DNA from: DAOUKH01 sp964291475
Lineage (GTDB): Bacteria; Chloroflexota; Dehalococcoidia; SHYB01
Reading direction: 5' to 3'
Assembly (NCBI GenBank): GCA_964291475.2
Contig: OZ220083.1
Location: forward strand, 558,001-622,000
DNA length: 64,000 bases
Shown here: positions 50,255 through 61,636 of the stretch, in pieces
Layout of the letters: the number at the start of each line of letters is the position of its first letter
How positions within the stretch are numbered: position 1 is the stretch's first letter
Notes under the pieces: model-generated
The model's input: the letters and a program-made list of their open reading frames with translations, nothing else
Databases searched by the model: none
What the model was told of the DNA's origin: nothing
Program-made: the position numbers and the translations under genes

Positions 50255-52078
50255 ATGACTGAAGTCGTCCACGAAGCCGGCCTGGTCCGTGATTTCGCCA
50301 TCATTATGGTGGTGGCGGCCGCGGTGCTCGTCCTCTTTCGACGGCTCGGTCTCCCCCCGATTTTGGGTTATCTGCTCGCGGGCGTGCTCATCGGGCCCTA
50401 CACCTTCGCACGGGCCCCGATCGGCGACCTCGACACCATCCGCCTGCTCGCCGATCTCGGCCTCGTCCTGATCCTCTTCTCGCTGGGGCTGGAATTTGGG
50501 TGGGACCGAATCCGGCGCCTCGGCATCATCATCGCCTTCATCGGCGCGTTTGAAGTCGGGGTGATGATCTCCTTGGGTTACGGCCTGGGGCTGCTCTTTG
50601 GATGGAATAGCACCGAGGCCATCTTCCTTGGGGCGACGATGGCGATCAGCTCGTCGGCCATCTTGATCAAGGTGCTCGGCGACGCCGGGCAACTGCATGG
50701 GAGGAGGGGGCGCCTCATTGTCGGCCTGCTCCTCGTCGAAGACTTCGCGGCGGTGGTGCTGCTGGCGGTGCTCTCCGGGGTCGCAACGACAGGAGCGGGC
50801 ACGATCGGCGACATCGGCTGGCTGATTGGCAAGCTTGCCCTCTTCTCGGTCGCGGCGCTGGTGTTCGGGGCCATCATCGTCCCCCGCATCCTCGATCTAG
50901 TGGCGGACTTCCACTCCCGTGAGATCCTGCTCATTGCAAGCCTGGGGATGATGTTCGGCCTGGCCCTGCTCGGCGCGGAGCTGGGGGTTTCGGCGGCAGC
51001 GGGGGCCTTCCTCATCGGTACGGTGCTCGGCGACACCAGGCACGCGAACCAGATCGGCGTCGCGATCAACCCCATCCGCGACATGTTCGCCGCCATCTTC
51101 TTCGTCTCCATCGGCATGCTGGTCGACATGCGCGACGTAGCCGGCTTCATTGGCCCGGCCGCCGCCGTCGCCGCCGTGTTCATCTTCGGCAAGATCATCG
51201 CGAACTCGGCCGGGGGACTCTTCGCCGGCTACCGTGGTCGGGAGGCCCTCGCGGTAGGGACCGGCACCCCGCAGATCGGCGAGTTCTCCCTCGCTATCGC
51301 CAACGTCGGCGTGGCCCAGGGTGTTGTTGGGGCGGCCCTCTTCCCTGTCGTCGCCGTGGCGACGGCGTTCACCTCGGTTGCCTACCCCTTCATCTTCAAT
51401 TCGTCGGAGAAGATGGCCGACGTTCTCGCCCGCTATGCGCCGACGTGGGTCAAGGCGCTGGTGAACAGCATCCGAGTCTTCGGCGAGGGAGTGCGCCCGC
51501 GCCGGGTCCCAAGGGAGGAGGTGCGCAGGCCGTTGCGGCGTCTTGGGCTGAACGTGGCGATCATCATCGTTCTCGTCACCGTAGGCGCTTTCATCCTGCA
51601 CTCCGTCGAGGTTGCGGTGGATACGAGCTTTTGGGGCGAGAGGCTCGGCAGGGGCACGGTGGGTCTGATCGCCGGGGCTGCCGTGGTGGTGTTCTCGCTG
51701 CCGTCGGTTCTCGCGATTTGGCACTCCTTGCAAGCGCTCAGCGTCGTGGTCGCCGACCGCCTGCTGCCGCCCGGTACCGGGCCGACGGACCGGATGCGCG
51801 CCGCCGTCGGCAGCGGCGTCTCCGTGCTCGTCATATTCTTCTTGGGACTGTGGACGGTCCCCTTCTTCTTCGAGCTCTTCAAGCTGGGCGGCCTCGCCAT
51901 CGTCGTACCGATCTTCGTCATTGCCGCCATCGTGGGCCTGACGACGGGCCTGGCGTTCAAGATGCACGGCCTGCTTGAAGCATCGTTCATCAGAACGTTC
52001 TTCGGCGACGGAGACGAACCGGCCGAGGGCGAGGCCCAGGGGGTGACCGTTGACTCCGAGGAGCGGTCCGGCCCCTAA
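50255..52078 (+). CDS. Cation:proton antiporter (CPA2/KefB-type) without RCK domain
   Basis: A 607-residue membrane protein. Residues ~10-385 form the Na+/H+ exchanger domain with LGLPPILGYLLAGVLIGP, LADLGLVLILFSLGLEF and GAFLIGTVLGDTRHANQI. After it, where KefB would carry a soluble RCK/TrkA-N domain, there are instead about four further transmembrane helices (LNVAIIIVLVTVGAFIL onward) and an acidic tail. Likely K+ or Na+ exchange for H+. It follows the proVWX importer, so both may serve osmotic and ion balance. Confidence 0.88.
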   Translation: MTEVVHEAGLVRDFAIIMVVAAAVLVLFRRLGLPPILGYLLAGVLIGPYTFARAPIGDLDTIRLLADLGLVLILFSLGLEFGWDRIRRLGIIIAFIGAFEVGVMISLGYGLGLLFGWNSTEAIFLGATMAISSSAILIKVLGDAGQLHGRRGRLIVGLLLVEDFAAVVLLAVLSGVATTGAGTIGDIGWLIGKLALFSVAALVFGAIIVPRILDLVADFHSREILLIASLGMMFGLALLGAELGVSAAAGAFLIGTVLGDTRHANQIGVAINPIRDMFAAIFFVSIGMLVDMRDVAGFIGPAAAVAAVFIFGKIIANSAGGLFAGYRGREALAVGTGTPQIGEFSLAIANVGVAQGVVGAALFPVVAVATAFTSVAYPFIFNSSEKMADVLARYAPTWVKALVNSIRVFGEGVRPRRVPREEVRRPLRRLGLNVAIIIVLVTVGAFILHSVEVAVDTSFWGERLGRGTVGLIAGAAVVVFSLPSVLAIWHSLQALSVVVADRLLPPGTGPTDRMRAAVGSGVSVLVIFFLGLWTVPFFFELFKLGGLAIVVPIFVIAAIVGLTTGLAFKMHGLLEASFIRTFFGDGDEPAEGEAQGVTVDSEERSGP

Positions 52079-52081
52079 CGT

Positions 52082-52855
52082 CTACCCAGCGTCGAGGTCG
52101 AGCTCGATGGCGATTGGGCAGTGGTCCGACCCCATGACCGACGCGTCGATGCTCGCCGATGCGAGGGCGGGCGCCAGGCCCGGCGTCACCCAGAAATAGT
52201 CGATGCGCCACCCCACGTTGCGGTCGCGGGCGCGCGACTTCTGGTCCCAGTAGGTGTACTGGCCGGGCTCGTCAATGAAGTGGCGGAGAGTATCGACGTA
52301 ACCCAGCCCTTCCAGCTTGTCGAGCCACGCCCGCTCCTCGGGCAGGAACCCCGAGACCGTCGCGTTCTCCTTCGGCCGGGCGAGGTCGATCTCGTGGTGC
52401 GCCGTGTTGTAGTCGCCGCAGACGACGAGCTCCCGCCCCTGCGCGCGCAGGGCTTCGGCGTGCTCTAGGAAGGCGTCGTAGAAGTCGAGCTTGTAGGCCA
52501 ACCGCTCCGGGCCCATGCCGCCGTTCGGGTAGTAGACGTTGAACAGGATGAAGCTCCCGAAGTCGGCCTCGATGAGCCGGCCCTCGGCGTCGAACCGGGG
52601 GATGCCCAACCCGCGCGTCCATGACTTCGGCTCCACACGCGAGTAGACCGCGACACCGCTGTACCCCTTGCGCTCCGCCGAGCTCCAACACGAGAAGAAG
52701 CCCGGCGGCTCGAGGACTTCGGGACCGACCTGAGCGGGCTGTGCCTTCGTCTCCTGCAGGCAGACTACGTCGGCCCGTTCGGCGGCGAGCCACTCAGCGA
52801 ACCCCTTGCGGTACGCCGCTCGGATGCCGTTGACATTCCAGCTTACGAGCCGCAC
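52082..52855 (-). CDS. xthA: Exodeoxyribonuclease III
   Basis: A 257-residue AP endonuclease/3'-exonuclease of base-excision repair. It opens MRLVSWNVNGIRAAYRKGF, has the metal-binding Glu in VVCLQETKA, VCGDYNTAH with the catalytic Asp/Asn, and closes with RIDYFWVT and GSDHCPIAIEL. The length is normal. Its start lies four bases from the stop of the upstream alpha/beta hydrolase gene, so the two may be co-transcribed. Confidence 0.95.
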   Translation of the reverse strand: MRLVSWNVNGIRAAYRKGFAEWLAAERADVVCLQETKAQPAQVGPEVLEPPGFFSCWSSAERKGYSGVAVYSRVEPKSWTRGLGIPRFDAEGRLIEADFGSFILFNVYYPNGGMGPERLAYKLDFYDAFLEHAEALRAQGRELVVCGDYNTAHHEIDLARPKENATVSGFLPEERAWLDKLEGLGYVDTLRHFIDEPGQYTYWDQKSRARDRNVGWRIDYFWVTPGLAPALASASIDASVMGSDHCPIAIELDLDAG

Positions 52856-52858
52856 CCG

Positions 52859-53692
52859 CTACGCCCCGCCACCGACTCCGAGGGCACGGCGCAGATAGCC
52901 GAGGACCGCGTTGTTGTATCCGGCCGGGTTCTCTTCGTGACAGAAGTGGCCCGCCTCCTCCACCGGCTCTACGACCGCGTTGCGGAGAAGCGAGGCGAGG
53001 CGGTCGGCGTCGTCGCGCGAGCAGAAGCGGTCCTTGCCTCCGTGGACGACCAGCGCCGGCGCTTCGATCCGAGACAGCTCCGACTCCAGCGCCCCGAGCC
53101 GCGCGACCAGCGATTCATGCAGCTCGGCCAGCGCGGTGACCGCGGCGCCGGTGCCGAGGGAGCGGGCAAAGGCGTCGACCATCGAGGAGTCGACGTGCCG
53201 CGGCTCGGCGTAGCCTTCCTGGAAGAGGCGCTTCAGCGTGCCCTTGGCGCCGCGCTTGAATGCCTCGCGGGCCACGAACCCAGACGGAGGCGACACGTTG
53301 AGCGGCTCCGCCGCCGAGGCCATCGGCGCGCCGGAGAGCACCAGGGCGCGTGTCTTGCCGGAGTGGGCCAGTGTGAACTGCAGCGCTATAGAGGCGCCCG
53401 CTCCATTGCCTGCCAGGGACACCTCGTCCAAGCCCAGCGCCTGCGAGAAGTCGAGCACGTGCGCCGCCAGCCCCTCCAGCGAGCTCTCGAAACCGTTCGC
53501 GCGGGTGCTGCGCCCCCACGCGGGAAGATCGGGGGCGAGCACACGGAAGTTCAGCGCCAGCACGTCGAGGTTGTACCGCCACACGCGGGCGTCGCCGGGT
53601 ACGCCGTGCAGGAGGATGAGCGGGTCGCCCACGCCCTGCTCGAAGTAGTGCGCCTCGCCGCCGGGCAGCAGGATGGTCTTGCTCTCGGTCAC
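52859..53692 (-). CDS. Alpha/beta-hydrolase-fold protein lacking the nucleophile Ser
   Basis: A 277-residue alpha/beta hydrolase with oxyanion-hole strand LILLHGVPGDARVW. A cap region is followed by the charge-relay Asp in VVHGGKDRFCS and His in EEAGHFCHEENP. The nucleophile elbow reads SLAGNGAGASIAL: where G-x-S-x-G is expected, residue 97 is Gly (codon GGA). It may be a non-hydrolytic member, use a nearby residue, or contain a mutation. The rest of the frame is intact. Confidence 0.82.
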   Translation of the reverse strand: MTESKTILLPGGEAHYFEQGVGDPLILLHGVPGDARVWRYNLDVLALNFRVLAPDLPAWGRSTRANGFESSLEGLAAHVLDFSQALGLDEVSLAGNGAGASIALQFTLAHSGKTRALVLSGAPMASAAEPLNVSPPSGFVAREAFKRGAKGTLKRLFQEGYAEPRHVDSSMVDAFARSLGTGAAVTALAELHESLVARLGALESELSRIEAPALVVHGGKDRFCSRDDADRLASLLRNAVVEPVEEAGHFCHEENPAGYNNAVLGYLRRALGVGGGA

Positions 53693-53832
53693 AACGCCCC
53701 CATCGCCGGATTCGACGCGTCAGTATTGACCATCGAGCGGCGGTTGGCTAGCCGCGCCGCCGCTGGACGCCTGGAGTATCCTGATGCGCAGCCCAAGCTG
53801 ATGTGGCGCTGAGCGGGTAAGGTTGAGAGGCC

Positions 53833-53958
53833 TTGAGCAAGAAGTCCAAGAAGGCGGGGAAGAAGCGTAAGAAGGGCAAGAAGGCCTCGACCGCCACCAA
53901 GAAGGAAGCCAAGCTCGATAAGATGGCCGACCTCATCCAGCGCCGGGCGTGGCGCTGA
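53833..53958 (+). CDS. Lysine-rich basic miniprotein
   Basis: A 41-codon frame. TTG 53833 is the only possible start because a TGA lies three codons upstream, and GAGAGG precedes it closely. The first ~27 residues are a run of Lys pairs (KKSKKAGKKRKKGKK), 14 Lys in total, followed by LDKMADLIQRRAWR, which could form a short amphipathic helix. The composition suggests nucleic-acid binding, like histone-H1-tail-like or ribosome-associated peptides. There is no recognised family. The codon use is AAG-rich and in keeping with the window. The assignment is moderate. Confidence 0.5.
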   Translation: MSKKSKKAGKKRKKGKKASTATKKEAKLDKMADLIQRRAWR

Positions 53959-54023
53959 CGCAGAAGGATGCTCTGGATGACCGCGGACGACATCATGCAC
54001 AGGCCCGTTCGAGAGGGTGCAGC

Positions 54024-55241
54024 ATGACCGCGATGGCGCTCGAAGGGTTGAGGGTCGTCGAGTTCGGCGACTTTATCTCCGCGCCCTTCTGCGGCAAGCT
54101 GCTCGCCGACCTCGGCGCCGATGTGATCAAGGTCGAGCGGCCCAAGGTCGGCGACGAGTCGCGCCGCTACGGCCCCTTCCCCGACGACCTCCCCCATGTC
54201 GACCGCAGCGGCCTCTTCATCTACATGAATGCCAACAAGCGGAGCGTGACCCTCGACGCGTCGACCGCCACCGGCCAGGACATCTTCAACGCCCTCGTCG
54301 CCGACGCCGACATCCTGATTGAGAACCAGCAGCCCGGCGTCATGAAGTCGCTGGGCCTCACCTACGACAAGCTGAGCCAGATCAACCCCGGCCTGGTCAT
54401 GACCTCGATCTCCGTCTTTGGCCAGACGGGGCCGTACAGCAAGTACAAGGGCTACGACCTGACGGCGTGGAACGCCTCGGGCGTGCCCCACCGTTACATG
54501 GGTGAACCCGACCGCGCCCCCCTCCGCGCCGCTTGGTACCACGCCGACCACTGGGGCGCAATCTGCGCCGCCGTCTCCACGATGATCGCCGCCCTCGCCC
54601 GCGACGTGATCGGTGAGGGGCAGCATGTCGACCTGTCCGAGGCCGACGTCCTCGCCTGCCACATCATGGGCTATCAGCTCATCTCGGTCTATCACATGAC
54701 CGGCGAGTGGGACGTCCGCACCGGCGAATCGCGCATGACGAGCTACCCCACCGGCATCCACCCCTGCGCCGACGGCCACATGGCGCTCATGCTGCTCGAG
54801 CAGAGCCAGTGGCACGGTTTCGTGAATGCGATGGGGAACCCGGAATGGGCCCTCAATCCCATCTTCGACATCCCCATGTGGGACCTGCGCGAATACTCGG
54901 AGGAGATCCGCGTGATGGCCGAGCCGTGGTTCGAGCAGCGCACCAAGAAAGAGCTCTTCGAGGTGCTCCAGGCCAACAAGGTTCCCTCCGGCCCGGTCAA
55001 CAACGCCGAAGACGTGGCCAACGATCCGCACCTCAACGCCCGGGGCTTCTTCGCCGAATACGACCAGCCCGAGGTCGGTCCGGTCAAGGTGCCGGGACGG
55101 CCCTTCGTCATGAGCAAGACGCCGTGGTCGCTGCGCCGCCCGGCGCCCACGCTCGGCGAGCACAACGTCGAGATCCTCGGCGGCCGCTACGGCTTCAGCG
55201 GCGTCGACCTCACCGACCTGCGTCGAACGGGGATCATCTAG
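54024..55241 (+). CDS. CaiB/BaiF family CoA transferase
   Basis: A 405-residue class III CoA transferase moving CoA between carboxylic acids. ATG 54024 follows GAGAGGGTGCAGC. It begins LEGLRVVEFGDFISAPFCGKLLADLGADVIKVE. The catalytic Asp is present at 145 in KGYDLTAWNASG, downstream of FGQTGPYS. EGQHVDLSEADVL and the C-terminal VPSGPVNNAEDVAND segment are typical. It is 20 nt upstream of a second CoA transferase, so the pair may work as a heterodimer or on successive substrates. Confidence 0.9.
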   Translation: MTAMALEGLRVVEFGDFISAPFCGKLLADLGADVIKVERPKVGDESRRYGPFPDDLPHVDRSGLFIYMNANKRSVTLDASTATGQDIFNALVADADILIENQQPGVMKSLGLTYDKLSQINPGLVMTSISVFGQTGPYSKYKGYDLTAWNASGVPHRYMGEPDRAPLRAAWYHADHWGAICAAVSTMIAALARDVIGEGQHVDLSEADVLACHIMGYQLISVYHMTGEWDVRTGESRMTSYPTGIHPCADGHMALMLLEQSQWHGFVNAMGNPEWALNPIFDIPMWDLREYSEEIRVMAEPWFEQRTKKELFEVLQANKVPSGPVNNAEDVANDPHLNARGFFAEYDQPEVGPVKVPGRPFVMSKTPWSLRRPAPTLGEHNVEILGGRYGFSGVDLTDLRRTGII

Positions 55242-55261
55242 CGGCCAACGGAGACTCCGAA

Positions 55262-56494
55262 ATGTCCGTCCTTCCGCTCAGCAACCTCCGCGTCGTCAAC
55301 TTCGGCTGGGTCTGGGTCGCCCCCCTCATGGGCCACGTCCTCGCCGACATGGGCGCCGAGGTCTTCAAGGTCGAGACCCGCAACCGCCCCGACGTGATCC
55401 GCATCCTGCCCCCTTATATGGATGAGGAGGAGGCGAAGGAGCTGGGGCGGCAGCCCCTGGAGAGCCTCTACGCGGCCAATACCTTCCGCAACTACCGAGG
55501 CATCAGCCTGGACATCTCGACCGCGGAAGGGCAGCGGCTCGCCAAGGAGCTCATCAAGAGCTGCGACGTGGTCATCGAGAACTTCTCGCCCAAGGTGATG
55601 GGCAAGTTCGGGATGAGCTACGAGGAGGTCCGGGCGCTGCGCCCCGACGTCATCATGATTTCGGCGTCGGCGGCGGGAAAGGATGGCCCCCGCTCCGACC
55701 TCGTCTCCTACGGCGGGGTCGTCTCCGCCATGGCCGGTATCGAGTTCAACCAGGCCTACCCCGAGCTTGGCCGGCCTCAGGCGGCCAACACCACCATCAT
55801 GGACCCCATGCAGGGTCTCTACTGCGCCTTCGCCGTGCTCGCCGCCATCCGTCACCGCGCCCGCACCGGCGAGGGCCAGCATATCGACTTCGCCCAGTGG
55901 GAGGCGGCGGCCACCTTGGTCGGCGGCCCGATGATGGAGTGGGTCTTTAACAAACGCCATGCTCCGCCCCTCGGCAACCGCGACGAGATGATGGCCCCCC
56001 ACGGCGTCTACCCAAGCAAGGGTCACGACAAGTGGGTGACCATTGCCGTGAAGACGGAGGACGAGTGGCGCGCCCTCTGCAACGCGATGGAGCGTCCCGA
56101 GCTCGCCGATGACGACCGCTTCGCCGACCAGTACCTGCGCCAACTCAACCACGACGAGCTCGACGAGATCATCGCGGCGTGGACCAAGGAGAAGACGCAC
56201 TTCCAGGTGACCCGGATGCTGCAGAAGGCCGGCGTCGCCGCCTTCCCCGCCCTCAGCCAGAAGGAACTCTTCGACGACCGCCACTTCACCGCCCGCGAGG
56301 ACTGGGTCGACGTCGAGCACCCTCTCGGTAAGCAGAAGATCTACGGCATGCCGTGGAAGCTGAGCAAGACGCCGGGGCAGATACGCCTGCCGGGCACGAT
56401 GGTGGGTCAGTACAACGACTTCGCCTTCCGAGAAGTCCTCGGCATGCCCGAAGAAGAGATCGAGCGCCTCGCCGAGGCGGACGTCTTCTACTAG
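55262..56494 (+). CDS. CaiB/BaiF family CoA transferase lacking the usual Asp
   Basis: A 410-residue paralogue of the preceding protein. It starts LSNLRVVNFGWVWVAPLMGHVLADMGAEVFKVE and has TRNRPDVIR, DVVIENFSPKVMGKFG, and GEGQHIDFAQWEA. At the place of the catalytic Asp the sequence is LVSYGGVVSAMAG, with Gly151 by visual alignment. It may be inactive alone and act as the partner of the first subunit, or belong to a subfamily with another catalytic residue. It converges on an amidohydrolase gene. Confidence 0.88.
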   Translation: MSVLPLSNLRVVNFGWVWVAPLMGHVLADMGAEVFKVETRNRPDVIRILPPYMDEEEAKELGRQPLESLYAANTFRNYRGISLDISTAEGQRLAKELIKSCDVVIENFSPKVMGKFGMSYEEVRALRPDVIMISASAAGKDGPRSDLVSYGGVVSAMAGIEFNQAYPELGRPQAANTTIMDPMQGLYCAFAVLAAIRHRARTGEGQHIDFAQWEAAATLVGGPMMEWVFNKRHAPPLGNRDEMMAPHGVYPSKGHDKWVTIAVKTEDEWRALCNAMERPELADDDRFADQYLRQLNHDELDEIIAAWTKEKTHFQVTRMLQKAGVAAFPALSQKELFDDRHFTAREDWVDVEHPLGKQKIYGMPWKLSKTPGQIRLPGTMVGQYNDFAFREVLGMPEEEIERLAEADVFY

Positions 56495-56505
56495 CGCGGC
56501 CTGGG

Positions 56506-57327
56506 TTACGTCTTGCCGAAGAGGCGCGCCACGTTCCCGCCCAGGATGTTGGCCTTGTCCTCGTCGCTGATGTCGGCGTTGAGGATCTGCTGGAGCAGCC
56601 GCGGCTTGCCGCCCCCTCCCCGCACGGGAGCGGAAGCGTAGGCCGCCTCGCCGCTGTAGGTGAACCTATCCGAGCCGTGCTCCTGCACGAAGCGCTCGAT
56701 CATGTGGAAGCCCAGCGGCCCACCCGTGTCCCACAGGACGTTCGGCGTGTGCGCCGCCAGGTGCAGGGTCTCCGCCGAGCGCTCGTACGACCAGAAGGAG
56801 TCGAACGCCATGAACGTCACCTCGGGGAACTCGAAGGCCAGCTTCTGCATCCGCCACGATGCCTCCATCTTCGACTCGGCGTTGCAATGCAAGACCGGCA
56901 CGAGGCCCAACTCCGACATGCGCTTCACGTAGGGACGCATCCACGGATTGTCGAGGAAGACCCCCTGCAGCCGGGGGTGCCAGCTCAGCCCGTCGAGGCC
57001 GAGCTCGTGCTTGCAGCGGTCGATCTCCTCCAGGCTGCGCTCCCCGTAGAGCGGCTCCACCGTCCCCAGCGCCACCGGGAAATGCTCCGGGTCGGCGGCG
57101 CGGTAGGCGGCCATGCCGTCGTTGACCCGCATCGTGTCCTTGATTCCGTCCGGCCGGAGGTAGGAGTGCGCCGGCTGGATGATCGCCCAATCGGCGCCGG
57201 AATCGGCGAGCCGGGCGACGCGCTGCGCCCGCTCCTCCTCGACCGTCATCGTCATTGCGTGCGACGCGCCGTCGCCGAGCGAGGCACTGAGGTCTCCGAT
57301 GTGCATGTGGCAGTCGACGACGAGCAT
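56506..57327 (-). CDS. Amidohydrolase-2 family protein with HxH metal site
   Basis: A 273-residue TIM-barrel protein. ATG 57327 is chosen because VVDCHMHIGDL (the His-x-His metal pair) then falls at the N-terminus. The core has WHPRLQGVFLDNPWM, VPVLHCNAESKMEA, FMAFDSFWS and a final AYASAPVRGGGGKPRLL, ending ILGGNVARLFG as in the family. It may be a lactonase or decarboxylase. It is divergent from pckA and convergent with the CoA transferase. Confidence 0.83.
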   Translation of the reverse strand: MLVVDCHMHIGDLSASLGDGASHAMTMTVEEERAQRVARLADSGADWAIIQPAHSYLRPDGIKDTMRVNDGMAAYRAADPEHFPVALGTVEPLYGERSLEEIDRCKHELGLDGLSWHPRLQGVFLDNPWMRPYVKRMSELGLVPVLHCNAESKMEASWRMQKLAFEFPEVTFMAFDSFWSYERSAETLHLAAHTPNVLWDTGGPLGFHMIERFVQEHGSDRFTYSGEAAYASAPVRGGGGKPRLLQQILNADISDEDKANILGGNVARLFGKT

Positions 57328-57514
57328 CGGCGCGCCCCCTTCCGTCTCGCTTCCGTCCGGGCCGTCCCTTGTACCGGCCTCACACCCTGAAATAGGGCCG
57401 AAGTATAGCGCAGGGGCGGATTCCCGGTTGGCGGCAGGCGCTCGTTGGGGTAACCTAGCGGGACGTTCCGCCGCGCTCTCCGCGCGTGCCCGTATTTCGG
57501 AAGCCCTCATCGCC

Positions 57515-59113
<1,599 letters not shown>

Positions 59114-59122
59114 GCCGCGGCC

Positions 59123-60301
<1,179 letters not shown>

Positions 60302-60331
60302 CGCGCCCGTGCAAGAAAGCAAGACACCGCC

Positions 60332-61462
60332 ATGGACGTAACCCTCAACGAACACGAACGCATGCTCAGCGAGCAGGCCCGCGACTTCCTCAGCCGCGAG
60401 TCGCCCCTCGACCTGGCGCGCACCATGGAGGACGACGAGCGCGGCTACCCTCCCGACCTCTGGCGCAAGGCCGCCGGACTCGGCTGGCTCGGCCTCCCCT
60501 TCCCCAAAGAGTACGGCGGCGAGGGCCTCTCGCTCTTCGACGCGAACCTCGTCGTCGAGCAAATCGGCTACGCCGTCGCCCCGCTGCCCTACGTCGCCTC
60601 CGTCCTCCTCGGCGGGATGATCGTCCTCGAAGCGGGCAGCGACGAGCAGAAGTCGCGCTACCTGCCGTCGGTCGCCAAGGGAGACCGGCTCCTGACGGCG
60701 GCCATCATTGAGCCGGGGAAGCTCGACATCGGCTTCCGGCGGGAGCAGCCCGCCGTCACCGCGAAGCGCGAGGACGACAACGTCGTGCTCGATGGCGTGA
60801 AGCACTTCGTCCAATACGCCCACACCGCCGACGACATCGTCGTCTTCGCTTTCGATGAGGAGGCCGCGGAGCCGGTCTGGCTCGTCGTCGACGCCAAGAC
60901 GCCGGGCGTCGAGGTGACGCATCTCCGCACCACCGCCGAGGACCACCACTGCCACGTCACCTTCTCCGGCGCCCGCGTCCCCGAAGACAACCTGCTCCGC
61001 TCCGGCCCCGGCGCGTGGCCCGTGCTCGAACAGGCCCTGGCCCGCGGCGCGGTCGCGACGTGCGCGTACCTCTCCGGCGCCATGCGCAAGGTCGTCGAGT
61101 TCACCACCGAGTACGCCAAGACCCGCGTCCAGTTCGGCCGGCCCATCGCCACCTTCCAGGCCGTCCGCCACCGCATCGCCGACATGGCCGCCGAGGTCGA
61201 CGGTGCGCAGTACATCACTTACGAGGCCTCCTGGACGCTCTCCCAAGGACTTCCCGCCGAGATGGAGGTCTCTCTGGCGAAGGCCTACGTCAGCGATGCC
61301 GCCCGGACGGTCATGTCCGGCGGGCACCAGGTCCACGGCGCCATCGGCTTTTCCGAGGAGCACCCCATGCCGCTCTATTCGCGGCGGGCCAAGATGGGGG
61401 AAGTCCTCTTTGGCAGCGCCAACCTGCACCGCGAGCGCGTCGCCGAGCGTCTGGGGCTCTAG
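60332..61462 (+). CDS. Acyl-CoA dehydrogenase, second of an adjacent pair
   Basis: A 376-residue divergent dehydrogenase, ATG 60332. It has the N-terminal helices (LNEHERMLSEQARDFLSRE), KEYGGEGLSLFDANLVVEQIG, a central strand region where the TEPxxGSD loop is replaced (AAIIEPGKLD), RVQFGRPIATFQAVRHRIADM, and HGAIGFSEEHPMPLYSRRAK. The lack of normal FAD-loop residues suggests that it is the non-FAD-binding half of a heteromeric enzyme with the previous gene. Confidence 0.85.
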   Translation: MDVTLNEHERMLSEQARDFLSRESPLDLARTMEDDERGYPPDLWRKAAGLGWLGLPFPKEYGGEGLSLFDANLVVEQIGYAVAPLPYVASVLLGGMIVLEAGSDEQKSRYLPSVAKGDRLLTAAIIEPGKLDIGFRREQPAVTAKREDDNVVLDGVKHFVQYAHTADDIVVFAFDEEAAEPVWLVVDAKTPGVEVTHLRTTAEDHHCHVTFSGARVPEDNLLRSGPGAWPVLEQALARGAVATCAYLSGAMRKVVEFTTEYAKTRVQFGRPIATFQAVRHRIADMAAEVDGAQYITYEASWTLSQGLPAEMEVSLAKAYVSDAARTVMSGGHQVHGAIGFSEEHPMPLYSRRAKMGEVLFGSANLHRERVAERLGL

Positions 61463-61536
61463 CCGGGGCGTCGAAGACCGGCCGCTGAGTGGCCCTCGAC
61501 GGCCTCGCCGGCATTTGTGATAATAGGTACAAACCC

Positions 61537-61565
61537 TTGACAGTGAAGGGCGGCGGTTGTAGGAT
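61537..61565 (+). promoter_or_regulatory. Promoter of the cytochrome oxidase operon
   Basis: TTGACA (61537-61542) and TAGGAT (61560-61565), spacing 17 nt. The predicted start is near 61572, about 65 nt before the coxB TTG. Confidence 0.6.
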
Positions 61566-61636
61566 TCCGCACGGATTTCCTGAAGCAAACCGGCCTTCGA
61601 CCGACGGTTCAGCCGCGACATCTCAGGCCCGAATTC

